64,000 nucleotides of DNA from Bacillus crepusculi (lineage in GTDB: Bacteria; Bacillota; Bacilli; Bacillales; Bacillaceae), in NCBI RefSeq assembly GCF_014764715.1, contig NZ_JACXXE010000005.1, positions 186,001-250,000 of the forward strand, in the 5' to 3' direction. Made by a program: the position numbers and the translations under genes. Each line of letters begins with the position of its first letter. The first letter of the stretch is position 1. The notes beneath the pieces were generated by a model, which saw nothing but the letters and a program-made list of their open reading frames with translations, did not search any database and was not told the DNA's origin. Positions 29,149-39,308 of the stretch are shown piece after piece.

Positions 29149-29928
29149 ATGGAAAAGATACTTAGCTTACATCATGAAAGGCAGACAGCGCTCATCACAA
29201 TTCAGAACCCACCTGCAAACGCCTTATCTTCTCAGCTTCTCACTGAGCTTAACGACATGTTTGACCAGCTCGAACAGAATGAAGAAGTAAGAGCCATTGT
29301 GATCCACGGAGAAGGCAGATTTTTCTCGGCAGGTGCTGATATTAAGGAATTTACGACCTTACAGAAAGAGTCTGATTATGCAAGTCTTGCAGACAGAGGG
29401 CAGCAAGTTTTTGAACGGATTGAACAATGTCCAAAGCCAGTCATTGCCTCGATTCACGGAGCAGCATTAGGCGGAGGCCTTGAGCTGGCAATGTCTTGTG
29501 ATATTCGAATCGCAACAAAAGATGCGAAGCTTGGGCTGCCGGAATTAAACCTCGGCATCATTCCAGGATTCGGCGGCACGCAGCGCCTCCCTCGCTATGT
29601 TGGTTCTGCTAAAGCGCTTGAAATGATGGGAACAGCTGAACCGATTACAGGCGCGGAAGCATTCGCCTGCGGACTTGTTTCAAAGCTGGCTGAAACAGAG
29701 GAAGAGGCGCTCGAGGCAGCCAAAACACTTGCGGCAAAATTTGCAGCGAAAAGCCCAAAATCACTCGAGTATGTGCTTGATTTATTGAACGCAACAAAAT
29801 TGTATTCATATGATGGTGGAATGAAGCTCGAAGCCAAAAAGTTTGGTGAGGTTTTCCAATCGAATGATGCCAAGGAAGGTATCAGGGCCTTTATCGAAAA
29901 GCGCAAACCGAATTTTAAAGGGGAATAA
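29149..29928 (+). CDS. fadB: Enoyl-CoA hydratase FadB
   Basis: The 259-residue crotonase-fold enzyme hydrates enoyl-CoA in beta-oxidation. The oxyanion hole is formed by FFSAGADIKEF and HGAALGGGLELAM, and the catalytic glutamates sit in GLELAM and LPELNLGIIPGFGGTQRLP. ATG 29149 (MEKIL) is preferred over ATG 29140 because AAAGGATG forms the ribosome binding site at the right distance. Downstream etfBA encode the electron acceptor of acyl-CoA dehydrogenases. Confidence 0.93.
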   Translation: MEKILSLHHERQTALITIQNPPANALSSQLLTELNDMFDQLEQNEEVRAIVIHGEGRFFSAGADIKEFTTLQKESDYASLADRGQQVFERIEQCPKPVIASIHGAALGGGLELAMSCDIRIATKDAKLGLPELNLGIIPGFGGTQRLPRYVGSAKALEMMGTAEPITGAEAFACGLVSKLAETEEEALEAAKTLAAKFAAKSPKSLEYVLDLLNATKLYSYDGGMKLEAKKFGEVFQSNDAKEGIRAFIEKRKPNFKGE

Positions 29929-29959
29929 GGGATTAGTACGACACAAGGGGGAGAAATGA

Positions 29960-30733
29960 ATGAATATATTTGTGTTGATGAAGCGTACGTTTGACACGGA
30001 AGAGAAGATTTCCATTCAGTCTGGTGCAATTCAAGAAGATGGGGCAGAGTTCATTATTAATCCTTATGACGAGTACGCCATAGAAGAAGCCATTCAGCTT
30101 CGCGATGAGCACGGGGGAGAAGTGACTGTTGTGACAGTTGGCAGTGAAGACGCGGAGAAACAGCTAAGAACAGCGCTTGCTATGGGCTGTGACAAAGCCG
30201 TTTTATTAAATGTGGAAGACGACTTAGAAGAATGGGATCAATATTCAGCTTCGACCATTCTTTATCACTATTTAAAAGACAAAGAGGCGTCCTTGATCTT
30301 AGCGGGGAATGTGGCGATTGACGGGGGCTCTGGACAAGTAGCCCCGCGTCTTGCTGAATTACTTGGTTTTCCATATGTCACAACGATTACAAATATTCAA
30401 ATTGACGGCGGCTCTGCTTCGATTGAACGAGATGCAGAGGGTGACGTGGAAGTGATTTCTGCTGAGCTCCCGCTTGTTGTCACAGCGCAGCAAGGCTTAA
30501 ATGAGCCTCGCTATCCTTCATTACCAGGCATTATGAAGGCAAAGAAAAAGCCTTTAGAAGAATTGGAACTTGATGATTTAGATCTGAGTGAAGACGATGT
30601 GCCATATAAAATCAAAACGATTGAACGTTTCTTACCGGAGAAAAAAGAGGGTGGCAAGGTGCTGAGCGGTGAGCTTCAGGATCAAGTCAAAGAACTGACA
30701 GAACTACTAAGAAATGAAGCAAAAGTCATCTAA
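29960..30733 (+). CDS. etfB: Electron transfer flavoprotein beta subunit
   Basis: The 257-residue protein (MNIFVLMKRTFDTEEKISI, VTVGSEDAEKQLRTALAMG, AGNVAIDGGSGQVAPRLAE) is the AMP-binding subunit of ETF, which takes electrons from acyl-CoA dehydrogenases. It lies 32 bases after fadB with AAGGGGGAG as ribosome binding site and is followed by etfA. Confidence 0.95.
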   Translation: MNIFVLMKRTFDTEEKISIQSGAIQEDGAEFIINPYDEYAIEEAIQLRDEHGGEVTVVTVGSEDAEKQLRTALAMGCDKAVLLNVEDDLEEWDQYSASTILYHYLKDKEASLILAGNVAIDGGSGQVAPRLAELLGFPYVTTITNIQIDGGSASIERDAEGDVEVISAELPLVVTAQQGLNEPRYPSLPGIMKAKKKPLEELELDDLDLSEDDVPYKIKTIERFLPEKKEGGKVLSGELQDQVKELTELLRNEAKVI

Positions 30734-30777
30734 ACATCCACTTTACGATATCACGAGAACAAGGGGGAGCTTGAAGG

Positions 30778-31755
30778 ATGAGTAAAAAAGTTGTTGTACT
30801 TGGAGAAAGTCGTGACGGTAAATTAAGAAATGTGACATTTGAAGCGATTGCTGCCGCTCACGGGGTGGCAGATGGCGGTGAGGTCATTGGTGTGTTAATA
30901 GGGGATGACGTCAAAGATCAAGCGGATGAACTGCTTTACTATGGGGCAGATCATGTCATGATTGTGGAGCATCCGCATCTTTCATATTATACATCTGATG
31001 GCTTTGCGCAGGCGCTTCAAGCCATACTAGATCAGGTCAATCCGGATGCTGTGCTCTTTGGCCATACGTCTATCGGAAAAGACTTATCGCCGAAAATAGC
31101 CGCACGCCTGCAGACTGGCTTGATTTCAGATGCGATCGATGTAAGCGTTACCGGAGAACATCTCGTTTTCACTAGACCCATTTACTCTGGAAAAGCCTTC
31201 GAAAAAGTCATCTCGACAGATCGACTGCTTTTAGCGACCATCCGGCCAAACAATGTGGCACCACTTGAGCGTGATGCGTCACGAAGCGGTGAAGTCACGC
31301 CAGTTTCTGTTGATATTCAGAACCTGCGAACGATCGTGAAGGAAGTCATTAAAAAAACGTCAGAAGGTGTAGACTTATCTGAAGCAAAGGTCATTATCGC
31401 TGGAGGACGAGGGGTCAAGAGCAAGGAAGGCTTTGAACCGCTGAAAGAACTCGCTGAGACGCTTGGTGCAGCAGTCGGTGCTTCGCGTGGAGCTTGCGAT
31501 GCAGACTACTGTGATTATGCCCTGCAAATTGGTCAAACCGGTAAGGTCGTTACACCTGACCTTTATATTGCCTGCGGGATATCAGGTGCGATACAGCATT
31601 TAGCCGGAATGTCTAACAGTAAAGTCATTTTTGCGATTAACAAAGATCCAGAAGCTGAGATTTTTAAAATCGCCGATTATGGAATCGTCGGTGACTTGTT
31701 CGAAGTCGTTCCGCTTTTGAATGAAGAGTTAAAAAAGATGAATATCCACTCGTAA
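30778..31755 (+). CDS. etfA: Electron transfer flavoprotein alpha subunit
   Basis: The 325-residue subunit binds FAD through its C-terminal domain: IIAGGRGVKSKEGFEPLKEL, GAAVGASRGACDADYC, QIGQTGKVVTPDLYIACGIS and GAIQHLAGMSNSKVIFAIN are the FAD-contact segments. With EtfB it passes electrons from fatty-acid oxidation to the respiratory chain. It ends the operon before a terminator. Confidence 0.95.
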   Translation: MSKKVVVLGESRDGKLRNVTFEAIAAAHGVADGGEVIGVLIGDDVKDQADELLYYGADHVMIVEHPHLSYYTSDGFAQALQAILDQVNPDAVLFGHTSIGKDLSPKIAARLQTGLISDAIDVSVTGEHLVFTRPIYSGKAFEKVISTDRLLLATIRPNNVAPLERDASRSGEVTPVSVDIQNLRTIVKEVIKKTSEGVDLSEAKVIIAGGRGVKSKEGFEPLKELAETLGAAVGASRGACDADYCDYALQIGQTGKVVTPDLYIACGISGAIQHLAGMSNSKVIFAINKDPEAEIFKIADYGIVGDLFEVVPLLNEELKKMNIHS

Positions 31756-31762
31756 CGCTCAT

Positions 31763-31797
31763 ACACTCAGAATGCCTAGGTATTCTGGGTTTTTTTG
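31763..31797 (+). terminator. Terminator of etfA
   Basis: ACTCAGAAT pairs with ATTCTGGGT (one G-U), then TTTTTTG. Confidence 0.82.
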
Positions 31798-31830
31798 TAT
31801 GTCATCATGAAACAAAGGAGCGGTTGACAA

Positions 31831-33309
31831 GTGAAGGGAACAGTAAAAGTCAATGACGTGATCGGGCGTATTTCTAAACACATCTATGGGCATTTTCAAG
31901 AGCATTTAGGAAGAGGAATTTATGATGGAATTTGGGTAGGAGAAGATTCAGCGATTGATCATATTGAAGGGCTTCGTACCGATGTGCTAAAGGCTCTTCA
32001 AGCATTACATATACCGGTGCTTAGGTGGCCGGGCGGCTGCTTTGCAGACGAGTACCACTGGGCAAATGGTGTAGGTGATCTTAGTGAACGAAAACCGATG
32101 GTGAACACTCATTGGGGCGGTACGGTTGAATCCAATGCATTTGGAACGCATGAATTTATGAGATTGTGTGAACTGCTTGAATGTGAGCCTTATATTTGCG
32201 GCAATGTGGGAAGCGGGTCTGTTCAAGAATTAGCAGAATGGATTGAATACATCACATTTCCTAAGGGGACACCCATGTCCGATTGGCGCATTCAAAATGG
32301 AAAACAAGACCCATGGAAGCTGACCTATGTTGGTGTAGGCAATGAAAGCTGGGGCTGCGGTGGAAATATGACGCCTGAATACTATGCAGACTTATACAAA
32401 CGCTACCAAACGTATGTAAGAGAGTTTGCGGGTCAGCAAATTTACAAAATCGCTTGTGGCGCAAATTCAAATGACGTGAATTGGACAAAAGTATTAATGG
32501 AGCGGGCTGCACCATGGATGGATGGGCTTAGTTTACATTACTACACTGTACCCGGTACATGGGAGAAGAAAGGGTCTGCGACTGATTTCGACGAGGATGA
32601 ATGGTTTACAACGTTGAAGAAGGCAAATGAAATGGAGCAGCTTGTCATGGATCATGGACAGATCATGGATCAGTATGACCCAGACAAGAGAATCGGGATG
32701 ATCATTGATGAATGGGGGACATGGTATGACCCAGAACCAGGGACAAACCCTGGGTTTTTGTATCAGCAAAACACACTAAGAGACGCCCTTGTCTGTGCCC
32801 TGCATTTTCATATTTTTCACCGCCATTGCCAGCGGATTCATATGGCGAATATTGCCCAGACGGTCAATGTCCTGCAAGCGATGGTATTAACGAAAGACGA
32901 AAAGATGATTCTGACCCCTACCTATCATGTGTTTCACATGTTTCAAGTGCATCAAGAGGAAGAAGCGCTTGAAGTGGAGTTTGATTCACCGCCGTATGAA
33001 CGCCGAGGTGAAAAAATCCCTCAGGTCAGTGTGTCAGCCTCGCGTTCATCTGACAAAATGCATATTAGCTTTTGTCACCTGAATCCTCATGAAAAAATAG
33101 AGGTAGCTCTTGCGATAGATGGGATTGATCCACAAAAGACTGTCACTGGCCGCGTGCTAACAGCTGATCGAATGAATGCGCACAATACATTCGAAGATCC
33201 TCATTCCGTTCAGCCTGCGGACTTTCGGCAATTTGCTGTTAAACGCGGCGAGCTGACTATTGATCTCCCGCCTATGTCGGTTGTAATGTTGACTGTCGAT
33301 CTGGCTTGA
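31831..33309 (+). CDS. abf2: GH51 alpha-L-arabinofuranosidase
   Basis: The 492-residue cytoplasmic enzyme (no signal peptide) releases arabinose from arabino-oligosaccharides. The GH51 catalytic pair is visible: acid/base Glu172 in GVGNESWG and nucleophile Glu294 in [22 protein letters not shown] (66-77) and GNVGSGS are further substrate-binding segments; a C-terminal beta domain follows. GTG 31831 is the start, after AAAGGAGCGG. B. subtilis has its second arabinofuranosidase gene, abf2 (xsa), at the same etfA-trxA position, so this is most likely its orthologue, away from the ara operon. Confidence 0.92.
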   Translation: MKGTVKVNDVIGRISKHIYGHFQEHLGRGIYDGIWVGEDSAIDHIEGLRTDVLKALQALHIPVLRWPGGCFADEYHWANGVGDLSERKPMVNTHWGGTVESNAFGTHEFMRLCELLECEPYICGNVGSGSVQELAEWIEYITFPKGTPMSDWRIQNGKQDPWKLTYVGVGNESWGCGGNMTPEYYADLYKRYQTYVREFAGQQIYKIACGANSNDVNWTKVLMERAAPWMDGLSLHYYTVPGTWEKKGSATDFDEDEWFTTLKKANEMEQLVMDHGQIMDQYDPDKRIGMIIDEWGTWYDPEPGTNPGFLYQQNTLRDALVCALHFHIFHRHCQRIHMANIAQTVNVLQAMVLTKDEKMILTPTYHVFHMFQVHQEEEALEVEFDSPPYERRGEKIPQVSVSASRSSDKMHISFCHLNPHEKIEVALAIDGIDPQKTVTGRVLTADRMNAHNTFEDPHSVQPADFRQFAVKRGELTIDLPPMSVVMLTVDLA

Positions 33310-33387
33310 TTGCATATTTCAATGTTTGATGAGAAGAATGTTGGGGCATCATACATTGTAAATGAAGCGGAAAGGGAGTTGTGTTAT

Positions 33388-33459
33388 ATGCTTAGAACCA
33401 TTCTGATGATCATCGGTGCGATTGTTGTTATTGGTGCGATTGTAAGGTTTGTTTTTTAA
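33388..33459 (+). CDS. 23-residue hydrophobic peptide
   Basis: ATG 33388 to TAA 33459 encodes MLRTILMIIGAIVVIGAIVR then FVF: one membrane helix with an Arg at each end. AAAGGGAG lies 8-9 bases upstream. It sits alone between abf2 and trxA. The repeated IGAIVVIGAIV pattern suggests a selected membrane peptide rather than chance; function unknown. Confidence 0.55.
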   Translation: MLRTILMIIGAIVVIGAIVRFVF

Positions 33460-33514
33460 TTCATTTTATAAAAAATGATTCGTAAGCATTTCATTCGCAA
33501 GTCACATTGGTAGA

Positions 33515-33523
33515 TGCTATACT
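33515..33523 (+). promoter_or_regulatory. Extended -10 promoter of trxA
   Basis: TGCTATACT at 33515-33523, about 33 bases before the trxA start; no strong -35. Confidence 0.55.
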
Positions 33524-33555
33524 AAAAAGCATAATTTACATTGGAGGAATGAATA

Positions 33556-33870
33556 ATGGCTATCGTAAAAGCAACTGACGCAACATTTTCACAAGAAACT
33601 GCAGAAGGTGTTGTTCTTGCAGACTTTTGGGCACCATGGTGCGGACCTTGTAAAATGATTGCTCCAGTTCTTGAAGAACTTGATCAAGAAATGGGCGATA
33701 AAATGAAAATCGTAAAAATTGATGTAGACGATAACCAAGAAACTGCTGGTAAATACGGCGTCATGAGTATCCCAACACTTCTTGTTTTAAAAGACGGCGA
33801 AGTCGTAGAAACATCTGTTGGTTTCAAACCAAAAGAAGCACTAGCTGAGCTTGTCAACAAACATCTATAA
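33556..33870 (+). CDS. trxA: Thioredoxin
   Basis: The 104-residue protein has the active site WCGPCK with Cys29 and Cys32 and the cis-Pro loop SIPTLL. It reduces protein disulfides in the cytoplasm (ribonucleotide reductase, peroxidases). TTGGAGGAATG precedes the ATG. Position before uvrC matches B. subtilis, where trxA is essential. Confidence 0.98.
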   Translation: MAIVKATDATFSQETAEGVVLADFWAPWCGPCKMIAPVLEELDQEMGDKMKIVKIDVDDNQETAGKYGVMSIPTLLVLKDGEVVETSVGFKPKEALAELVNKHL

Positions 33871-33901
33871 ATCCATCTATGCCAATGTGGCATGACGACT
33901 G

Positions 33902-33938
33902 AAGCGGTTCTCGTATTGACGAGAGCCGCTTTTCTTTC
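33902..33938 (+). terminator. Terminator of trxA
   Basis: AAGCGGTTCTCGT pairs with ACGAGAGCCGCTT, then TTCTTTC. Confidence 0.88.
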
Positions 33939-34009
33939 AATATGGTATAAAACAAATGTTCGTGATACACTAGAAGGAGTGAAAGAGGAAAACAAGGACG
34001 GATGAAAAT

Positions 34010-35782
34010 ATGAATAAACTGATCAAAGAAAAGCTATCAGTCCTGCCTGATCGACCAGGCTGTTACTTAATGAAGGATAGACAGAATACGGTCATCTACG
34101 TGGGGAAGGCAAAGGTATTAAAAAATAGAGTGCGCTCATATTTCACTGGATCTCATGATGCCAAAACGCAGCGGCTCGTCAGTGAAATTGAGGACTTTGA
34201 ATACATTGTCACCTCTTCTAATATCGAGGCACTGATTTTAGAGCTGAATTTAATTAAAAAGTATGATCCAAAATACAATGTCATGCTCAAGGATGATAAG
34301 ACGTATCCTTTTATTAAAATTACGAATGAACGGCATCCTAAGCTAATCGTCACCCGCAATGTAAAAAAGGACAAAGGGAAATACTTCGGACCATATCCGA
34401 ACGTACAAGCAGCAAGAGAAACGAAAAAGCTGCTCGATCGCTTATATCCACTAAGAAAATGTGCGACACTCCCTGATCGCGTCTGTCTTTATTATCATCT
34501 TGGGCAATGTCTCGCACCATGTGTGTATGACATTTCTGAAGAAACGAATAAGCAGCTCGTGGATGAAATCACCAGGTTTCTAAATGGAGGGCATCAGCAA
34601 ATCAAGAAAGAACTAACTGGCAAGATGCAGGAAGCAGCCGAACAATTAGAGTTCGAGCGGGCAAAAGAACTGAGAGATCAGATCGCTTACATCGACTCAA
34701 CAATGGAAAAGCAGAAAATGACAATGGGTGATATGTCAGATCGAGATGTCTTTGCCTATGCCTATGATAAGGGCTGGATGTGTGTCCAAGTCTTCTTCAT
34801 TAGGCAGGGGAAATTGATTGAACGTGATGTCAGCCTGTTCCCTATGTATCAAGACCCGGAGGAAGAATTCCTCACGTTTTTGGGCCAATTTTATGAAAAG
34901 AACAATCACTTCCTGCCGAAGGAAATTCTAGTGCCAGACAGCGTAGATCAAGAGATGATTGAGCAATTGCTTGAGACGAACGTTCACCAGCCGAAAAAAG
35001 GAAAGAAAAAGGATTTGCTTTTACTTGCACACCAAAACGCCAAAATCGCCTTAAAAGAAAAATTCTCGCTCATTGAGCGCGATGAAGAACGGACAATTGG
35101 TGCGGTAAAGCAGCTCGGGGACGCACTTAACATTTATATGCCATACCGGATCGAGGCATTTGATAACTCAAATATTCAAGGTGCAGACCCGGTTTCTGCC
35201 ATGGTCGTCTTTCAGGACGGGAAGCCATATAAAAAGGAATACCGGAAATACAAAATCAAAACCGTCTCAGGGCCAGATGATTATGCGTCCATGCGTGAAG
35301 TCATTAGAAGACGATATACACGCGTGTTAAAGGATGAACTGCCGCTGCCAGATTTAATTTTAATTGACGGAGGAAAGGGACAGATTAACGCAGCCATAGA
35401 TGTGCTTGAAAATGAATTGAATCTGTCTGTCCCAGTGGCAGGTCTTGTGAAAGATGAAAAACACCGGACATCAAATCTCATGATGGGAGATACACTTGAA
35501 ATCGTTGCACTGGAGCGAAATAGCCAAGCCTTTTATTTATTACAGCGTATTCAAGATGAAGTGCACCGGTTCGCCATTAGCTTTCACCGGCAACTGCGCG
35601 GAAAAAATGCTTTCCAGTCTATTTTAGACGATGTGCCAGGTATTGGAGAAAAGCGCAAAAAGCAGCTACTTAAACATTTTGGCTCTGTGAAAAAGATGAA
35701 AGAAGCTTCTGTCCAAGATTTTCAGGACGCTGGGATTCCGAAACAAACGGCTGAACTTTTAATGGAGGCATTAAAAAAATAG
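34010..35782 (+). CDS. uvrC: Excinuclease ABC subunit C
   Basis: The 590-residue nuclease makes both incisions in nucleotide-excision repair. It has the N-terminal GIY-YIG-type nuclease ([19 protein letters not shown]), a UVR motif ([17 protein letters not shown], about 203-219) for UvrB contact, the RNase H-like 5' nuclease ([30 protein letters not shown]) and C-terminal helix-hairpin-helix repeats ([20 protein letters not shown]). Full length relative to B. subtilis. Confidence 0.97.
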   Translation: MNKLIKEKLSVLPDRPGCYLMKDRQNTVIYVGKAKVLKNRVRSYFTGSHDAKTQRLVSEIEDFEYIVTSSNIEALILELNLIKKYDPKYNVMLKDDKTYPFIKITNERHPKLIVTRNVKKDKGKYFGPYPNVQAARETKKLLDRLYPLRKCATLPDRVCLYYHLGQCLAPCVYDISEETNKQLVDEITRFLNGGHQQIKKELTGKMQEAAEQLEFERAKELRDQIAYIDSTMEKQKMTMGDMSDRDVFAYAYDKGWMCVQVFFIRQGKLIERDVSLFPMYQDPEEEFLTFLGQFYEKNNHFLPKEILVPDSVDQEMIEQLLETNVHQPKKGKKKDLLLLAHQNAKIALKEKFSLIERDEERTIGAVKQLGDALNIYMPYRIEAFDNSNIQGADPVSAMVVFQDGKPYKKEYRKYKIKTVSGPDDYASMREVIRRRYTRVLKDELPLPDLILIDGGKGQINAAIDVLENELNLSVPVAGLVKDEKHRTSNLMMGDTLEIVALERNSQAFYLLQRIQDEVHRFAISFHRQLRGKNAFQSILDDVPGIGEKRKKQLLKHFGSVKKMKEASVQDFQDAGIPKQTAELLMEALKK

Positions 35783-35783
35783 A

Positions 35784-35812
35784 TTGTACTTTTTCCAAAA
35801 GTCTGTTAAGAT
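35784..35812 (+). promoter_or_regulatory. sigma-A promoter of lysC leader
   Basis: TTGTAC (35784-35789) and TAAGAT (35807-35812) are 17 bases apart, right after uvrC. Confidence 0.75.
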
Positions 35813-35844
35813 GTGACTAAATTAATAAATGAACGTGTTGTTTG

Positions 35845-36083
35845 TTGAAGATAGAGGTGCGAACTTCAAGAGTAAGCCTTCAGAGATCGATGGGATCAAG
35901 GAAGAGGGCTGAAAGGGGAGCGTCGCCGAAGTGAATAAAATCCACTCATTTTATTCGCTGGCTGTACATTGAAGAAATGTAGGGCTGTCAAGAATATATT
36001 TCTTGGAGGGCTATCTCATTGTTTGCATCGTTTGATGATGATTTTAAAGCAATGGGAGATTTGTTCTCTCATTGCTTTTTTAT
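35845..36083 (+). promoter_or_regulatory. Lysine riboswitch (L box) with terminator
   Basis: The conserved L-box core is present: AGAGGTGCGAACTTCAAGAG (35853-35872), GGGAGCGTCGCCGAAG (35916-35931), and the closing GGGCTATCTC that pairs with GATAGAGG. A terminator AAAGCAATGGGAGA / TCTCTCATTGCTTT with a T run lies at 36046-36083. High lysine should stabilise the aptamer and cause termination before lysC. An ORF that crosses this leader is spurious. Confidence 0.94.
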
Positions 36084-36152
36084 GTGCAGTGATTAGAGCA
36101 GTCTCCGCAGCCTCTTCTCTCACACGTGATCTTTTGAAAAAGGGTGGTAGAC

Positions 36153-37388
36153 ATGGGACTAATTGTACAAAAATTTGGCGGAACATCCGTTGGATCAACA
36201 GAAAAAATACGCAATGCCGCAGAGAGAGTCATCGCTGAACGCAAGGCTGGACATGATGTGGTTGTAGTGGTGTCTGCGATGGGCAAATCAACGGATATTT
36301 TAGTAGACCTAGCGAAAGAACTCACAGATGATCCAAGCAAAAGAGAAATGGATATGCTGCTCACAACTGGAGAGCAAGTCACTATTTCGTTACTGGCAAT
36401 GGCACTGCAAGCAAAAGGCTATGATGCCATTTCCTATACAGGCTGGCAGGCTGGGATGAAAACAGAGAAGGTGCACGGAAATGCAAGAATCGTGGACATC
36501 GATGAAGCAAGAATCAAAGAAGAACTTAGTGCGGGAAAAGTCGTCGTTGTAGCAGGTTTCCAAGGAATTGCGGATGATCTACATATTACAACACTTGGTC
36601 GCGGTGGATCAGACACGACAGCTGTGGCACTGGCTGCGGCACTCAAAGCAGACAAATGTGATATTTACACGGACGTACCAGGTGTGTTTACGACAGATCC
36701 ACGTTATGTGCCGTCTGCGCGAAAGCTTGCAGGTATTTCATACGATGAGATGCTCGAGCTGGCCAATTTAGGAGCTGGGGTCCTGCATCCGAGAGCGGTT
36801 GAGTTTGCGAAAAATTATCAAGTCCCACTAGAAGTCCGTTCTAGTATTGTAAATGAATCGGGTACGTTAATTGAGGAGGAATCATCCATGGAACAAAATT
36901 TAGTTGTAAGAGGCATTGCATTTGAAGATCAGATGACACGGGTGACGGTGTGCGGCCTATCAAGCGGTTTGACAACACTATCGACCATTTTTACGACGCT
37001 TGCTAAGCAAAATATCAATGTCGATATCATCATTCAGTCCGTCACAAGCACGAATCAGACGTCGATCTCTTTCTCTGTCAAAACGGATGATTTGTCCAAA
37101 ACAGTTGAAGTATTAGAAGAATACAAAGGCGCACTTGGCTACGAGCAGATTGAGACAGAAAGCAAATTAGCCAAAGTATCCATCGTTGGGTCTGGTATGG
37201 TTTCAAACCCAGGCGTTGCTGCTGAAATGTTCGCTGTGTTAGCTCAAAAAGACATTCAGGTGAAAATGGTCAGTACGTCTGAAATCAAAGTCTCAACAGT
37301 CGTTGATCGTGAAGATATGGTGAAAGCTGTAGAAGCCCTTCATGATGCGTTTGAATTATCAAAGGTGAGCGCCGCTGCTCATTCTTAA
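36153..37388 (+). CDS. lysC: Aspartokinase II (lysine-sensitive), alpha subunit
   Basis: The 411-residue enzyme phosphorylates aspartate, the first step toward lysine, threonine, methionine and diaminopimelate. MGLIVQKFGGTSVGS is the ATP-binding start; TGEQVTISLLAMAL and GRGGSDTTAVALAAAL are kinase motifs; two ACT domains fill about 265-405. ATG 36153 is used with AAAAAGGGTGG upstream; the GTG at 36144 lies in that site. The gene is controlled by the lysine riboswitch. Confidence 0.96.
   Translation: MGLIVQKFGGTSVGSTEKIRNAAERVIAERKAGHDVVVVVSAMGKSTDILVDLAKELTDDPSKREMDMLLTTGEQVTISLLAMALQAKGYDAISYTGWQAGMKTEKVHGNARIVDIDEARIKEELSAGKVVVVAGFQGIADDLHITTLGRGGSDTTAVALAAALKADKCDIYTDVPGVFTTDPRYVPSARKLAGISYDEMLELANLGAGVLHPRAVEFAKNYQVPLEVRSSIVNESGTLIEEESSMEQNLVVRGIAFEDQMTRVTVCGLSSGLTTLSTIFTTLAKQNINVDIIIQSVTSTNQTSISFSVKTDDLSKTVEVLEEYKGALGYEQIETESKLAKVSIVGSGMVSNPGVAAEMFAVLAQKDIQVKMVSTSEIKVSTVVDREDMVKAVEALHDAFELSKVSAAAHS
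36888..37388 (+). CDS. lysC: Aspartokinase II beta subunit from internal start
   Basis: Inside lysC, ATG 36888 (codon 246, MEQNLVVRGIAFEDQM) has its own strong ribosome binding site GAGGAGGA about 9 bases upstream. In B. subtilis the same in-frame internal start yields the separate regulatory beta subunit (both ACT domains) of the alpha2beta2 enzyme. The signal is clearly kept here. Confidence 0.8.
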   Translation: MEQNLVVRGIAFEDQMTRVTVCGLSSGLTTLSTIFTTLAKQNINVDIIIQSVTSTNQTSISFSVKTDDLSKTVEVLEEYKGALGYEQIETESKLAKVSIVGSGMVSNPGVAAEMFAVLAQKDIQVKMVSTSEIKVSTVVDREDMVKAVEALHDAFELSKVSAAAHS

Positions 37389-37391
37389 ACA

Positions 37392-37435
37392 ACAAAAGAG
37401 GTGTACCCGCTACAACGGGTACACCTCTTTTTTAT
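37392..37435. terminator. Bidirectional terminator between lysC and ABC ATPase gene
   Basis: AAAAGAGGTGTACCC pairs with GGGTACACCTCTTTT, with T run. Confidence 0.92.
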
Positions 37436-39179
37436 GTGCTGTTGGAATGGCAACCCAGTGATCTTTTGATATTTCTACTAGCTCTGCATTTTGTAAATGA
37501 TAAGGATCTTCGTCCATCTGTTCTGCTGAAACGAATCTTTCCTTCTTTGCTTCCACTTTAGGATCAGGTATAGGGATGGCTGAAAGTAGCGATTTTGTGT
37601 AGGGGTGCTGCGGATTGTTGTAAAGCTCCTCACTTTCGGCTAATTCAACAATTTTACCAGCATACATCACAGCCACTCGGTCACTAATATGTTTCACCAT
37701 CGACAAATCGTGTGCAATGAATAAATAAGTCAACCCAAGCTTTTTCTGAAGATCCTCTAATAAGCGTACGATTTGCGCTTGGATAGAAACATCAAGTGCA
37801 GACAGAGGTTCATCACATACAATCAATTGTGGTTCTACGGCAAGCGCCCTTGCGATTCCGATTCTCTGGCGCTGTCCTCCGGAGAATTCATGAGGGTACC
37901 GATCGGCATGTGACGGCTTGAGGCCGACCATCTCAAGCAGTGCTTCCACCCTTTTTCTCCTTTCGGTGTTGTTTGTGCTTAACCTGTGGAGATCAAGCGC
38001 CTGTCCGATAATATCCAGCACTTTAAAGCGAGGATTTAGAGAAGAATATGGGTCTTGAAAAATCATCTGCATATGCCGCCGCATCGTTTTCATTTCTTTT
38101 TTCGACAGCCGGTGGACTGGAATGCCTTGAAATAAGATATCGCCATCTGTTGGTTCGTTTAAGCGAAGGATCGCTCGGCCAGTGGTTGATTTCCCTGAAC
38201 CTGATTCGCCAACAAGTCCCAGTGTCTCTCCGCGTTTAATCAAAAAATCAATCTGATCAACCGCTTTTAGCACATGCCCTTTACCGATTTGAAAGTGCTG
38301 AGATAATGATTTCACTTCCAGTAAAGGCGGATGATGCTTGATATGTATGGCATCAAAATCTTTCTTGTTTTTTTTCTTTTCATGTAAACGAGGCAAAGAA
38401 TTGAGAAGCTGTTGTGTATATGCATGCTGAGGGTTCTCAAACAATCCTTCTGTTGTATTGGATTCGACAATTTTTCCTTCTTTCATCACAACCACCCGAT
38501 CACACATTCCGGCAACAACGCCCAGGTCGTGTGTGATGAAAATAATCGAGGTCCCAAACCGTTCTTGAATATCCTTCATCACATGTAAAATTTGGGCTTG
38601 TATCGTCACATCGAGTGCAGTCGTTGGTTCATCTGCGATAAGCAAGGCTGGCTGAGAGGCTAAAGCGATGGCAATGACGATCCGTTGACGCATACCGCCA
38701 GAGAATTCATGAGGATATTGCTGATAGCGCTCCTTACTATGCTGAATCCCTACAAGTTTCATCAGGTCAATGGCCTGTTGTTTAGCTTCTTCTTTTGAAA
38801 GCTTTTTGCGTTTGATCAAGCTTTCAGCGATTTGGGGGCCAATCCGTATCGTTGGATTGAGAGAAGTCATAGGGTCTTGAAAAATCATGCCAATCTCACG
38901 ACCTCTTACAGCCTGCATTTCTTTTTCCGTTTTTGTTGTGAGTTCTTCCCCCAAAAAGGTGATACTTCCTGATTTTAAAAAAGAAGGAGGTGATGGAAGG
39001 AGTTGTAAAATACTCCGGGCTGTTACACTTTTCCCGCTTCCTGATTCCCCGACAATACCAAGTGTTTCTCCTTTGTTTACTTCAAAGCTAATGCCACGGA
39101 CAGCTTCTAATTCGCCATCCCGTGTGTGAAAAGATATATGTAAATCCTTCACAGTTAGAAGAGGTGCTAAATCCTTCAA
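37410..39179 (-). CDS. Double-domain ABC transporter ATPase, peptide/nickel type
   Basis: The 589-residue protein joins two OppD/OppF-like ATPases. First half: Walker [16 protein letters not shown] (about 40), Q-loop [12 protein letters not shown], signature FSGGMRQR, Walker [14 protein letters not shown]. Second half: [15 protein letters not shown] (about 320), [33 protein letters not shown]. Both sites look active. Start is TTG at 39179 after GGTGGTGG. It is divergent from the permease and binding-protein genes on the plus strand and probably powers that transporter, like GsiA/YliA-type fusions. Confidence 0.9.
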   Translation of the reverse strand: MKDLAPLLTVKDLHISFHTRDGELEAVRGISFEVNKGETLGIVGESGSGKSVTARSILQLLPSPPSFLKSGSITFLGEELTTKTEKEMQAVRGREIGMIFQDPMTSLNPTIRIGPQIAESLIKRKKLSKEEAKQQAIDLMKLVGIQHSKERYQQYPHEFSGGMRQRIVIAIALASQPALLIADEPTTALDVTIQAQILHVMKDIQERFGTSIIFITHDLGVVAGMCDRVVVMKEGKIVESNTTEGLFENPQHAYTQQLLNSLPRLHEKKKNKKDFDAIHIKHHPPLLEVKSLSQHFQIGKGHVLKAVDQIDFLIKRGETLGLVGESGSGKSTTGRAILRLNEPTDGDILFQGIPVHRLSKKEMKTMRRHMQMIFQDPYSSLNPRFKVLDIIGQALDLHRLSTNNTERRKRVEALLEMVGLKPSHADRYPHEFSGGQRQRIGIARALAVEPQLIVCDEPLSALDVSIQAQIVRLLEDLQKKLGLTYLFIAHDLSMVKHISDRVAVMYAGKIVELAESEELYNNPQHPYTKSLLSAIPIPDPKVEAKKERFVSAEQMDEDPYHLQNAELVEISKDHWVAIPTAHKKEVYPL

Positions 39180-39208
39180 TCTTTTCCACCACCTGTATGA
39201 TATGGATA

Positions 39209-39237
39209 TTGACTTTCAAATGAAGCTAGCATAAACT
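39209..39237 (+). promoter_or_regulatory. Promoter of the peptide ABC operon
   Basis: TTGACT (39209-39214) and TAAACT (39232-39237) are 17 bases apart in the region between the divergent genes. Confidence 0.7.
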
Positions 39238-39308
39238 TTACTATACAGATCGGAATAATGCAATTAACTTTTTGGAACGAACATTCATGTGAAAGGGGGA
39301 ACGATGGG

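Noticed and set aside
35969-36238. 89-codon ORF upstream of lysC
   Set aside because: It lies across the lysine riboswitch and its terminator and into lysC in another frame; composition is not protein-like.
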